A program made the position numbers and the translations under genes. From positions 682,001-746,000 of the forward strand of contig NZ_JARFVA010000002.1 in assembly GCF_029194005.1 (NCBI RefSeq): 64,000 bases of DNA. Reading direction: 5' to 3'. The notes under the pieces are model-generated. The model was not told where the DNA came from, did not search any database, and was given only the letters and a program-made list of their open reading frames with translations. This DNA is from Flagellimonas okinawensis (lineage in GTDB: Bacteria > Bacteroidota > Bacteroidia > Flavobacteriales > Flavobacteriaceae). Below are positions 8,263 to 16,959 of the stretch, piece after piece (the first letter of the stretch is position 1; every line of letters starts with the position of its first letter).

Positions 8263-9513
8263 ATGATTAAAAAAATTCTGATCGCCTTTTTCTGCGTGGC
8301 CGCACATGGTCTGTTTGCACAAAATGGAACCATCTCGCCCTATTCTTATTTTGGTATTGGAGATCATAGGGATAACGGATCCGTGGATAACCAAATGATG
8401 GGTGGCATAAGTATGTATGGAGATAGTATCCATATAAATCTATCCAATCCGGCAGCATACTCCAAGCTAAAGCTTACGGCATATACGGCAGGACTTTCAC
8501 ACAAAGAGTATACGTTAAAGGACTGGAACGAGGAACAAAATGTTTCCGTTACCAATTTGGATTACCTATCCATAGGATTTCCATTGGCCAAAAATGTGGG
8601 TATGGGATTCGGTATTATGCCATATTCTTCTGTTGGCTATAGCATCAATGCAACATCAGATGAGGTGACCAATGTTTTCACAGGAGAGGGTGGATTAAAC
8701 AGGTTGTATGCCTCAATTGGTTTTGAGCCGATCAAGAACTTAAGTTTAGGAGTTACCGTGAACTACAATTTCGGAACGTTGGAATATCAAAGGGTGCAAA
8801 GTATAGATGGTGTACAGTTCGGTACATTGGATAATAGGGAGTCCAGAATAAATGGATACGATTTTAAATACGCTTTGAACTATAACCCCATTATTAAGGA
8901 TAAATACACGCTTTACACATCGGTGTTGGTGAACACTCAGGGCAATCTAGTATCAAAAAACAACCAGACCATTGGGTCTTTTTCTTTATCCAGCGGAGCC
9001 AATGTTGAAGTAGTGGATGTGAATCTCGATGCTACAAATCTTCGCAATACAGAATTAAAGATACCGACCCGGACCACATTGGGGCTCGGTTTTGGGGAAA
9101 ACAAGAAATGGTTCATGGGGGCAGAGTATAGCTTTCAGCAAATGAGCGAATTTGACAACGCTTTCCTTGGTCTTGACAATGTTACTTATAACGATGCCAG
9201 TACGTATGCTTTTGGAGGCTATTGGGTTCCGGATTACCGTGCACTGAACGGCTACTTTAAGCGAGTTACATATAGGGCGGGATTACGTTATGACGTAAGC
9301 GGATTAACCGTGAACAATAAGGAAATAAATAATTTTGGCATAACTTTTGGATTAGGTCTACCACTAGGAACCGATTTCTCCAATCTTAACCTAGGTTTTG
9401 AAGTGGGGAGACGTGGAACAACAGATGCAAACCTGATAGAGGAAAGTTATTTCAAAGTCAATGTAGGTTTATCGTTAAATGATAGATGGTTTCAAAAGAG
9501 AAAAATAAATTGA
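8263..9513 (+). CDS. Outer-membrane beta-barrel protein (FadL/OmpP1-like)
   Basis: A 416-residue secreted protein with a signal peptide ending LFAQ. The mature sequence has NLSNPAAYS near its start, then many amphipathic strands and glycine turns typical of the FadL/OmpP1 transporter-like barrels of Bacteroidota (AYTAGLSHKEY, YRAGLRYDV, GITFGLGLPLG, FKVNVGLSLND). The N-terminal hatch region around NPAA resembles that of long-chain fatty acid transporters and of PorV-type proteins. The substrate is unknown. It directly abuts coaX and is a conserved neighbour of coaX in this family. Confidence 0.75.
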   Translation: MIKKILIAFFCVAAHGLFAQNGTISPYSYFGIGDHRDNGSVDNQMMGGISMYGDSIHINLSNPAAYSKLKLTAYTAGLSHKEYTLKDWNEEQNVSVTNLDYLSIGFPLAKNVGMGFGIMPYSSVGYSINATSDEVTNVFTGEGGLNRLYASIGFEPIKNLSLGVTVNYNFGTLEYQRVQSIDGVQFGTLDNRESRINGYDFKYALNYNPIIKDKYTLYTSVLVNTQGNLVSKNNQTIGSFSLSSGANVEVVDVNLDATNLRNTELKIPTRTTLGLGFGENKKWFMGAEYSFQQMSEFDNAFLGLDNVTYNDASTYAFGGYWVPDYRALNGYFKRVTYRAGLRYDVSGLTVNNKEINNFGITFGLGLPLGTDFSNLNLGFEVGRRGTTDANLIEESYFKVNVGLSLNDRWFQKRKIN

Positions 9514-9616
9514 TAGGCCTGATTTTTAAAAATTTGATAAATAACCACCCATAGAAGGTCCTGCAAGAGGATTTTTTAATGAAAATTTGTACTTTAACAG
9601 CTTTAAAATTAGAAAG

Positions 9617-10987
9617 ATGAAAAAGAGACACTACTTAACAATGATAATGGTCACCATGTTCGCGGGATTAAGTATGGCCCAAGCACAGAACCCTGAGTGT
9701 ATGACCAATCTGTCTATTTATGCAGAACACGTAAAGGTTAAAAATTACGATGCAGCTTACGAGCCATGGAAAATGGTTTACGAAAGTTGCCCGGACATTA
9801 ACAAAGCAAACTTCTCCTACGGAGAGCGTATCCTTAAAGCAAAGGTTGAAAGTTCAACTGGCGCCGAAAAGGATGGATACATTAAAGATTTGTTGACTTT
9901 GTACGATAACAGCCTTAAGTATTTCCCGACCAAATACTCCAAAGCTGGTGTGGCGATAGATAAGGCATTGTTGATGTACGAAAACAAAATGGCCTCTGAT
10001 GAGGAATTGTTCACAATGTTGGACAAAGCCTTTAAAGAAGATCAAGCCAATTTTACCAATCCTAGAGCTTTGTACCTATATTTCTCTAGCTTGGTAGATT
10101 TGCACGATGCAGGTAAAAGAGACCTTCAAGACGTATTCAACACTTACGATGATGTAACTGGTAAACTTGAAGAGGAAAATAAAAAGCTAACTGATATTGT
10201 TACAAAGCTTCTTCCTAAAGATTCTTTGGGTACTTTGACATCCAAAGAAAAAAGAACGCTTAGGGTTGCTACGGTAAATTCCGAATCTTTTGGTAAAGTA
10301 GCGAGTAGTGTCGATTCCAAATTGGGTGCACTTGCCGATTGTGATAACCTTATTCCATTGTACGAGAAAAACTTTGAAGAAAGAAAAACAGACGTAAAAT
10401 GGGTGAAAGGAGCCGTTGGAAGAATGTTCTCAAAAGAATGTACGGACGACCCAATGTTTAGAAAATTGTTCGAAGCTCAGTTGGCTTTGGATCCATCTGC
10501 CGATGCATACATGTACGGTGGGGTATTGAAACAAAAATCTGGCGACATGAACGGTGCGCTTGCAGATTTCAACAAAGCAGTTGAGTTGGAGACGGATTCT
10601 TATAAAAAATCCGATATCCTTTACAAGATTGCGACTACTGTTAGAAACAGCAGTAAATCTCAAGCTAGAAGCTATGCTTTAAAAGCGGTTGATGCCAACC
10701 CGGCAAACGGAAAGGCTTATTTGTTGATTGCGAACCTATACGCATCCAGTGCAAATGCTTGTGGTAGTACACCATTCGAGAAAAGAGCTATCTACTGGAA
10801 GGCTGCCGATATGGCTAGAAAAGCTGGAAGGGTAGACCCTGCTTTAAGTGGTCGTGCCAGTCAAACAGCGGCTAGTTATGCTGCCAAGGCTCCATCTAAA
10901 GAAATGATCTTTAGCTCAGGAAAAGCCGGTCAGACCATTACCTTCAGCTGTTGGGTAGGCGGTAGTGTTACTGTTCCTAATCTATAA
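9617..10987 (+). CDS. Secreted TPR protein
   Basis: About 456 residues with a signal peptide (cleavage after SMAQAQ) and helical repeats. A recognisable tetratricopeptide pair lies around residues 300-390 (YGGVLKQKSGDMNGALADFNKAVEL and KAVDANPANGKAYLLIANLY). Cysteines appear at intervals (NPEC, ESCPD, ADCDNL, KECTDD, NACGS). The protein presumably sits in the periplasm or outer membrane as a scaffold; no partner can be named. I chose the ATG at 9617, preceded by AGAAAG; an upstream TTG only adds a non-signal extension. Codon use is uniform and simple, suggesting strong expression. The coding end overlaps the extreme N-terminal alternative start of lptC. Confidence 0.8.
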   Translation: MKKRHYLTMIMVTMFAGLSMAQAQNPECMTNLSIYAEHVKVKNYDAAYEPWKMVYESCPDINKANFSYGERILKAKVESSTGAEKDGYIKDLLTLYDNSLKYFPTKYSKAGVAIDKALLMYENKMASDEELFTMLDKAFKEDQANFTNPRALYLYFSSLVDLHDAGKRDLQDVFNTYDDVTGKLEEENKKLTDIVTKLLPKDSLGTLTSKEKRTLRVATVNSESFGKVASSVDSKLGALADCDNLIPLYEKNFEERKTDVKWVKGAVGRMFSKECTDDPMFRKLFEAQLALDPSADAYMYGGVLKQKSGDMNGALADFNKAVELETDSYKKSDILYKIATTVRNSSKSQARSYALKAVDANPANGKAYLLIANLYASSANACGSTPFEKRAIYWKAADMARKAGRVDPALSGRASQTAASYAAKAPSKEMIFSSGKAGQTITFSCWVGGSVTVPNL

Positions 10988-10988
10988 T

Positions 10989-11591
10989 GTGAAACAGACA
11001 TCAAAACATATTTTAAAGAGCTTTGCCACGGTATTCACCGTGGCAATCCTTTTTATGTCCTGTGGTGATGACTACGAAAGGGTTGGGGAGGAAGCTGTAA
11101 AACCCTTGTTTCCACAGGGGGTGGCGCACAACTTTACCTTGACCTATACCGAGACCATTGAAGCCATGGGAACACAAGATTCCGCAAATTCAAGGGTTAT
11201 GGCAGTTCTCAGCAGTCCCTTGTCCGAAGATTTCGATAATCAAAGATTTAAATTCCGTACCTTTCCTAATGGATTAAAAGTAGATTTTTTCGATGATAAC
11301 AATCAAAAAAGTGTGGTAGTTGCAGATTATGGTATTGTATACACGCAGACCAGTTTAATTGAATTGCGAGGTAATGTTGTGATAGAAACACATGATGGGA
11401 AAAAATTGGAGACCGAACAGTTATACGTAGATAGAAAGAATAACTGGGTCTTTACCGAAGCAGCCTTTCGCTATACCAATCCAGAAGATGGAACAGTAAT
11501 GGATGGTGAAGGGATGGATTTTAATAAGGATTTTACTTTTTTCAAGGCTCATAGGACCTATGGCCTAATGACGATTAAAGAAGAAGAATAA
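10989..11591 (+). CDS. lptC: LPS export protein LptC
   Basis: A roughly 200-residue lipoprotein of the LptC family, which accepts lipopolysaccharide from LptBFG and passes it to the LptA bridge. A lipobox (LFMSC) follows a hydrophobic segment, and the mature part has the beta-jellyroll signature seen in bacteroidal LptC: TFPNGLKVDFFDDN, YTQTSLIELRGNVVIETHDGKKLETEQLYVD, TNPEDGTVMDGEGMDFN. The start is taken at GTG 10989, one base after the stop of the TPR gene; GTG 10965 is an alternative within that gene. A perfect terminator-like hairpin lies within codons 12-20. lptE is elsewhere in the window (52848-53369). Confidence 0.88.
   Translation: MKQTSKHILKSFATVFTVAILFMSCGDDYERVGEEAVKPLFPQGVAHNFTLTYTETIEAMGTQDSANSRVMAVLSSPLSEDFDNQRFKFRTFPNGLKVDFFDDNNQKSVVVADYGIVYTQTSLIELRGNVVIETHDGKKLETEQLYVDRKNNWVFTEAAFRYTNPEDGTVMDGEGMDFNKDFTFFKAHRTYGLMTIKEEE
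11023..11055 (+). terminator. Terminator-like hairpin inside the 5' end of lptC
   Basis: Arms TTGCCACGGT (11023-11032) and ACCGTGGCAA (11037-11046) pair perfectly around a four-base loop and are followed by TCCTTTTT. It lies 36 bases after the stop of the TPR gene, within the signal-peptide codons of lptC. It has the form of an intrinsic terminator and could lower expression of lptC and the genes beyond relative to the TPR gene, unless ribosomes on lptC disrupt it. Confidence 0.55.
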
Positions 11592-11592
11592 C

Positions 11593-11796
11593 ATGATCAA
11601 GATTTTAAGATACACAGAATACCTTTATTTGGCAGTAGCAGCCATATCCATATATAAGATTGCAACCTTATGGAGCATTAATCCAAAGGATACTTATATT
11701 TTCATCTTCTTTGCCGTGGTTTCCATCGCCATGTTCGTATTTAGAAGAAAATATCGGAAACGTTTTGAGCAACAAAAAAAGGATAATCAGAAATAG
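11593..11796 (+). CDS. Small two-helix membrane protein
   Basis: A 67-residue protein with two hydrophobic helices (LYLAVAAISIYKIATLW and YIFIFFAVVSIAMFVF) joined by a short polar turn NPKDT and ending in a basic tail RRKYRKRFEQQKKDNQK. No family function is known. It is one base downstream of lptC and its stop is two bases before the transporter start, so it is firmly inside the operon. Confidence 0.75.
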   Translation: MIKILRYTEYLYLAVAAISIYKIATLWSINPKDTYIFIFFAVVSIAMFVFRRKYRKRFEQQKKDNQK

Positions 11797-11798
11797 CA

Positions 11799-13088
11799 TT
11801 GGATTCCTCCATAGTAATCATAGTTCTGTCCCTGCTGTTTTCAGCATTTTTTTCAGGAATGGAGATTGCCTTCGTTTCTGCCAATAGAATCCATATTGAA
11901 ATTGAAAAAAAACAGGAAGGTTTTTTGGCCAAAGTACTCACATGGCTAACCGATAAGCCCTCCAAGTTCATTGCCACCATGCTTATTGGAAACAATATAG
12001 CGCTGGTTATTTACGGTCTTTTTATGGGAGACTTGCTAATGGATTGGTTTCAAGGTCTGGTGCCTACCAATTATCAGTTTCTGAACGCCTTGCTTACTGA
12101 TTTTAGTCTGCTTTCACAAACCGTAATTTCGACTTTGGTCATCTTGTTGACCGCTGAATTCCTACCTAAGGTTTTCTTTCAAATCTACTCCAATGCCCTG
12201 TTAAAGGTTTTTGCTGTACCCGCTTACTTTTTCTATATCCTCTTCTCGGCGATATCGTGGTTTGTAATCAAGGTATCGGATTTTATACTCCGGGTATTTT
12301 TCAAGACAGAGGGGGACGAAGTGCAACTATCATTTACCAAATTGGAGCTAGGGGATTATATCACCGAACAAATGGAAACGGTGGAAGAGGAGGATGATGT
12401 GGATTCAGAGATTCAAATTTTTCAGAACGCGTTGCAGTTCTCAACGGTTAAAGCAAGGGAGGTCATGGTACCACGCACAGAGATCACGGCAGTGGAAATC
12501 AACGAGACCCCTAAAAACCTGGCAAAACTGTTCACTGAAACCGGATACTCCAAAATCTTGATTTTTAAGGACAGTATTGATGAAATCATTGGGTACGTGC
12601 ACTCCTATGAGTTATTTAAAAAACCAAAGACCATAAAAAGCATACTTCTTCCGGTAGAATTTGTGCCGGAAACCATGCTCATCCAAGATATTTTGAATGT
12701 GCTCACCAAAAAACGGAAAAGTATGGCCGTGGTTTTGGATGAATATGGAGGAACATCTGGTATTTTAACGGTAGAGGACATTATTGAGGAACTTTTTGGA
12801 GAGATTGAAGACGAGCACGACTCCACCGATCTTCACGAAGAGCAGATAGGAGAGAACGAGTACAAGTTCTCTGCCAGAATGGAGGTGGACTATATAAACG
12901 AAAATTATAAACTGGAGTTACCAGAAGGCGAGGAATACGAAACCCTGGGAGGATTGATCGTAAACCATACAGGTGAAATACCGGAACAGGATGCGGAAGT
13001 TACCGTGGACAATTTTACATTCAAGATATTGGAGGTGTCCAATACCAAAATAGATTTGGTAAGCGTGGTCGTTCACGCTGAAGATTAA
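11799..13088 (+). CDS. CNNM/CorC-type membrane transporter (hemolysin family)
   Basis: A 429-residue protein with the standard order: DUF21 (CNNM) transmembrane domain with four helices over about residues 1-180, including the conserved FSGMEIAFVSAN and LLTAEFLPK segments; two CBS domains over about 205-330 (VMVPRTEITAVE; VLDEYGGTSGILTVEDIIEELFG); and a C-terminal CorC_HlyC domain (about 345-425). Related proteins transport Mg2+ or are needed for magnesium or cobalt efflux. 'Hemolysin' is a historical name. The start is TTG at 11799, two bases after the previous stop; homologues begin at this point and no ATG precedes the first helix. Confidence 0.88.
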   Translation: MDSSIVIIVLSLLFSAFFSGMEIAFVSANRIHIEIEKKQEGFLAKVLTWLTDKPSKFIATMLIGNNIALVIYGLFMGDLLMDWFQGLVPTNYQFLNALLTDFSLLSQTVISTLVILLTAEFLPKVFFQIYSNALLKVFAVPAYFFYILFSAISWFVIKVSDFILRVFFKTEGDEVQLSFTKLELGDYITEQMETVEEEDDVDSEIQIFQNALQFSTVKAREVMVPRTEITAVEINETPKNLAKLFTETGYSKILIFKDSIDEIIGYVHSYELFKKPKTIKSILLPVEFVPETMLIQDILNVLTKKRKSMAVVLDEYGGTSGILTVEDIIEELFGEIEDEHDSTDLHEEQIGENEYKFSARMEVDYINENYKLELPEGEEYETLGGLIVNHTGEIPEQDAEVTVDNFTFKILEVSNTKIDLVSVVVHAED

Positions 13089-13172
13089 TATTTTCCGTCC
13101 CTTTTTTGGCTTTCCTATTTGAAAAGAAAGTGGTATTTTCGCCCACTGAATTTAAAGAAAACAAGCAGTAAA

Positions 13173-15293
13173 ATGGCAATATTAGAGAATATTAGAAAAC
13201 GAACAACAGTTCTTATTCTAATTATTGGTTTGGCGTTGTTCGCATTCGTAATATCAGGAGTGTTCAGCAGCAACAATTTTTCTGGTGGAAAAGTTGGATC
13301 CTCTGTTGCAGAGGTAAATGGAGAGGACATTTCCATTGATGAATTTAGATCCGAAGTGGAAACTGCTTCCAGACGATACGGACCAACTGTTACATCTACA
13401 CAATTGGTGAACATGATCTATGATCAGGAGGTGAGAAAGACAATTCTGAACCAACAGTTCGAAGATTTGGGAATCAATGTAGAAAGCGACCAAATCGTTG
13501 ATTTTGTTAGAACTTCCGGTTATGCCCAGATACCAGATTTTCAAGATGAGAACGGTATTTTTAACGAGGAAGTTTTTAAAAGTGCCATTGCTGATTGGAA
13601 AGTTAACGACCCATTGCGATACGAAGCTTGGTTGCAAGACGAGGAATCCATAATTCAGGCCGCCAAAGAGCGTATGTACTTTAACTTGGTTAAAGGAGGG
13701 GTAACCGCAACTTTGACAGAAGGTGAGTTGAATTATGATATGGCGAACGACAAGGTAGATATGCAGTATGTACGTATTCCGTTCACATCCATTCCAGATA
13801 GTACCATAGAAGTTTCCAAAAGCGATATCCAGGCGTACATTAACGATCACAAAGCATTGTTCGAGCAAGACAAGGCCCGTGATATCCGTTTTGTATATTT
13901 TGAAGAAAAACCATCTGCAGAAGATGAAAACAATGTAAAAGCGGAAATAACCGCATTGCTTGATGATTCTGTAGAATATTCTGAAGCTAAAGACGCCAAC
14001 GATACGATTTCCGGATTTAGAAATACTACGGACATGGCTGCCTTTTTGGACAGGAATTCCGATGCCAAGTTCGATACCATTTACAAAGCAAAGAGAGATC
14101 TTCCTTCTGTGGTTGCAGATACATTGATGGTGATGAACGTAGGTGAGGTTTATGGACCGTACAAGGATGGAGATTTCTACAAAGTATCCAAGGTAATGGA
14201 TAAAAAGGAAAATGGAACCGTAAAAGCAAGTCATATCCTAATTACTTGGGAAGGCGCAGAACGTGCGAATCCATCCATTACAAGAACCAAGGAAGAAGCC
14301 GAGGCCCAAGCCAAAAGACTTTTGGCCGAAGCTCAGAAAGAAGATGCTGTTTTTACGGCATTGGCCAGAGATAATTCCGATGGACCATCAGCTCCTAGGG
14401 GAGGTGACTTGGGGTATTTCCAAGAAGGAGTTATGGCGGATGAATTCAACGATTTCTGTTTTGGAAACCCAACAGGTACCGTTGGTTTGGTGGAAACCCA
14501 ATTCGGATACCACGTTATCAAAGTTGACGATAAGCAAGATGTTATCCAAGTAGCTACATTGGCCAGAGAAATTGAGCCAAGTGATATTACCATCAATACT
14601 TTGTTTACAGATGCCACTAAATATGAAATGGCGGTATTGGATGCAGCACCCGAAGATTTTGGGGACATTGCACGAGAAAGTAATTACACAGTTCGTCCAG
14701 TAAATAAAATCAAGGAGATGGAAGAGAATCTTCCAGGATTGGGTTCACAGCGTAGCATTGTTCAATGGGCGTTCAATGATGATACAAGTGTTGGTGATAT
14801 CCGACGTTTTAACGTAAATAATGGCTATGCCGTTGTACAGTTGACCAAAAAGTATAAGAAGGGCCTAATGGCTCCAGAAGATGCTTCAGCTACAGCATTG
14901 CCAGCTATAAGAAAAGAACGCAAGGCCGAACAGATTATCGCGGCTAATCAAGGTAAGAGTATGGATGCCATAGCTTCCGATAACAATGTGAGCCAAAGTA
15001 CTGCTTCTGCAGTAACCTTGTCATCACCTACCATTCCTGGTGCAGGAAGAGAACCTTTGGTGGTTGGAAAAGCCTTTGGAATGGATATAGATCAAACTTC
15101 CGATTTGATAGAAGGAAATACAGGAGTATACATGATCAAGGTTACCAATAAAACAGAAGCCGCAGATGTTGAGAACTACAGCACTTACGCTCAAAGTTTA
15201 CAGACCAGTGCTGCTGCAAGGGTGAATGGGGCTGTATACAACGCTTTAAAAGATAAAGCAGAGATTGAAGATAAAAGAGCTATATTCTACTAG
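13173..15293 (+). CDS. ppiD: Periplasmic peptidyl-prolyl isomerase PpiD
   Basis: About 706 residues. An N-terminal membrane anchor (LILIIGLALFAFVISGVF) after NIRKRT is followed by a SurA-like N-domain (EVNGEDISIDEFRSEV, YDQEVRKTILNQQF), a parvulin domain at about residues 348-454 (KASHILITWEG; GGDLGYFQEGVM; TQFGYHVIKV) and a second degenerate C-terminal chaperone region. It assists folding of proteins leaving the Sec channel. The ATG at 13173 starts the anchor; an upstream TTG adds only an unlikely basic leader. It closes the coaX-lptC cluster and ends at a strong terminator. Confidence 0.9.
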   Translation: MAILENIRKRTTVLILIIGLALFAFVISGVFSSNNFSGGKVGSSVAEVNGEDISIDEFRSEVETASRRYGPTVTSTQLVNMIYDQEVRKTILNQQFEDLGINVESDQIVDFVRTSGYAQIPDFQDENGIFNEEVFKSAIADWKVNDPLRYEAWLQDEESIIQAAKERMYFNLVKGGVTATLTEGELNYDMANDKVDMQYVRIPFTSIPDSTIEVSKSDIQAYINDHKALFEQDKARDIRFVYFEEKPSAEDENNVKAEITALLDDSVEYSEAKDANDTISGFRNTTDMAAFLDRNSDAKFDTIYKAKRDLPSVVADTLMVMNVGEVYGPYKDGDFYKVSKVMDKKENGTVKASHILITWEGAERANPSITRTKEEAEAQAKRLLAEAQKEDAVFTALARDNSDGPSAPRGGDLGYFQEGVMADEFNDFCFGNPTGTVGLVETQFGYHVIKVDDKQDVIQVATLAREIEPSDITINTLFTDATKYEMAVLDAAPEDFGDIARESNYTVRPVNKIKEMEENLPGLGSQRSIVQWAFNDDTSVGDIRRFNVNNGYAVVQLTKKYKKGLMAPEDASATALPAIRKERKAEQIIAANQGKSMDAIASDNNVSQSTASAVTLSSPTIPGAGREPLVVGKAFGMDIDQTSDLIEGNTGVYMIKVTNKTEAADVENYSTYAQSLQTSAAARVNGAVYNALKDKAEIEDKRAIFY

Positions 15294-15313
15294 TAGTATA
15301 GTTTAACACAAAC

Positions 15314-15344
15314 AAAAAGCCTCCCAATTTTGGGAGGCTTTTTT
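15314..15344. terminator. Terminator between ppiD and the 15.4-kb reverse gene
   Basis: Arms AAAAAGCCTCCCA (15314-15326) and TGGGAGGCTTTTT (15331-15343) with a four-base loop. T runs exist in both directions, so it can end ppiD and the convergent gene. Confidence 0.88.
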
Positions 15345-15363
15345 GTTATAGGTTGGATGTGTT

Positions 15364-15941
15364 TTATTTGGAATCCTCTTCATCCCATTTCATCTTATAA
15401 CAGATATTTTTGATTTTTCCATGGGAATCCACTGTAACTTCAAAACCTTGCCTAGACCTGAAATGTTTGTCGCGTAGGAAATACCATTTGCCATTTTTAA
15501 AGAAGTATTCTCTTTTGTCCGGTTTCCAGTCGGCGATAGGGTAGATATAATCCAGCATTGATTGGAATATGGCTGCATTTTCAGGGTTTAGAGCAAAGTT
15601 TTCCTTGATATAAGATGTTAGTTCTGGTAGTTGTTTATTGGTTCGTATCGCCTCAAAGCAACTTGCCTTTTTACCATTGTCAATAACAATGAATTCATTC
15701 AGTTTTACTTTTTTCTCCCCATAAATGTTTTTGATTTCCTGTCTAATGCGGTATACGGAATATTTTAAAACTTTTTCAACCGATGCAGCCGATATTTGGG
15801 TATAATCGGTAGTACAGTTTTCACTAATAAAGGTATCCAGCCTATATTGAACTTCTGCTGTTTGACTTCGCCCAGTTTGACCGTACAACAGAAAAAATCC
15901 ATGACTATCAGAATTGTGGATGGCTTATAGAATCTCTCCAT
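15364..15941 (-). pseudogene. Uncharacterised secreted protein, probable frameshift in a T6 run
   Basis: The main frame (15364-15888) is open for 174 codons but its only start codons are CTG/TTG, and upstream it is closed by a stop. The adjacent frame begins at ATG 15941 and encodes MERFYKPSTILIVMDFF, a signal-peptide-like start. Adding one T to the T6 run (A6 at 15892-15897 on the forward strand) joins the two into MERFYK...DFFLLYGQTGRSQ, about 192 residues. The body has two or three Cys, a KVLKYSVYRIRQEIK helix and a C-terminal YFFKNGKWYFLRD segment; I do not recognise a family. It may be a true mutation, a phase-variable tract, a sequencing error, or a shorter protein starting at TTG 15888. 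Confidence 0.5.
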
Positions 15942-16050
15942 TTTACAATATGGTTTGATGAATATCCATCGAACTTATAGGCAAAACAGCAAATGTTCGG
16001 GTGTTAATTGATGAATGCCCTGTTTGGGTTTATAGAATCAGCTAAAATCC

Positions 16051-16959
16051 TTAAAGAACCATTTTCGAATAGGGAATAACAGTGGAGTATCCCTTGGATT
16101 TAAAATAAGAAATGGACTGATTATCACCCGTGGCAAAAACAAAATCACCACCCCATGCACCAAGACTTTTTACCATTCCAAAATAATCTGGAAAAAGTCG
16201 CTGTTTTACAGGTTGTGTTTTTAAAATACCAGAAAGTAAGGTTTCATGCTCTTCCATCATCGATTCAAAATCTGATAGAGTAGAGGCTTGAATCATTCTA
16301 CTGGTAATATTTGAGACCTGTTTTATCAAATCAGATTTATTGAACTGTTGTTCTCTATAATTGGCTATGGCCTCCTTACTGCTCTGTTTTTGGTTAAGGT
16401 GAACAAAGAAGAGGGAGTCTTTAAAAATTGGGTCAAAATCAATTTCCTCGATTTTTGGTTCTTCATCAACCACTTGATAAGTTAAGGGGGAGTTATGTTG
16501 GGCACAGGCAATATCATAACCACTGCCGCCAAAAGCATTCCATAAAAGTTGATAGGCATCAACACGTGCCCATTGGGCCAAATTGTTAATCAAAGTGGAA
16601 GAGGTTCCCAATCCCCACGATTTTGGAAAAGTTAGTTGTGTTTCAATCTGGAAACCATTACTATCTGTCAATAATAATGGATTTTGGGTATTGGCCTCCA
16701 AAAGTAAAGAGGTCAAGGTTTTGGCCATAGTAGAATCTGAACAGGAAATTACGTTCAGATCCTTTAGGTCGAACTTGGCCGAGAACCAAACTTTATCATT
16801 CTCATCTAAACTGGTCCATTCCAAAAAACCGGATTTGGTTGGAGTTACGTGAAGGGATTGCCCATAGCTAGTGGGAATGGCCAATCCCAAAGCGCCATCC
16901 AAAATGGCATATTCACCTGATAACAATAGCTTTCCGTTGCTGTAAAACTCCTTCTCCAT
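16051..16959 (-). CDS. GYDIA-family GHMP kinase (mevalonate-pathway kinase)
   Basis: A 302-residue GHMP-superfamily kinase carrying the GSGYDIACAQ motif that defines the Bacteroidota GYDIA group. The N-terminus KLLLSGEYAILDG matches the sugar/mevalonate-binding segment, and PKSWGLGTSSTLINNLAQ is the ATP-binding motif II. By its place immediately after HMG-CoA reductase it should phosphorylate mevalonate or phosphomevalonate for isoprenoid synthesis; which step is not decided by sequence alone. The start overlaps the upstream stop by one base (TAATG), indicating translational coupling. Confidence 0.88.
   Translation of the reverse strand: MEKEFYSNGKLLLSGEYAILDGALGLAIPTSYGQSLHVTPTKSGFLEWTSLDENDKVWFSAKFDLKDLNVISCSDSTMAKTLTSLLLEANTQNPLLLTDSNGFQIETQLTFPKSWGLGTSSTLINNLAQWARVDAYQLLWNAFGGSGYDIACAQHNSPLTYQVVDEEPKIEEIDFDPIFKDSLFFVHLNQKQSSKEAIANYREQQFNKSDLIKQVSNITSRMIQASTLSDFESMMEEHETLLSGILKTQPVKQRLFPDYFGMVKSLGAWGGDFVFATGDNQSISYFKSKGYSTVIPYSKMVL

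Noticed and set aside
13254..14234. A 326-codon reverse frame inside ppiD
   Set aside because: Fully antisense to the parvulin chaperone, which has clear domains; composition (Tyr, Ile, Cys, His rich) is typical of a shadow.
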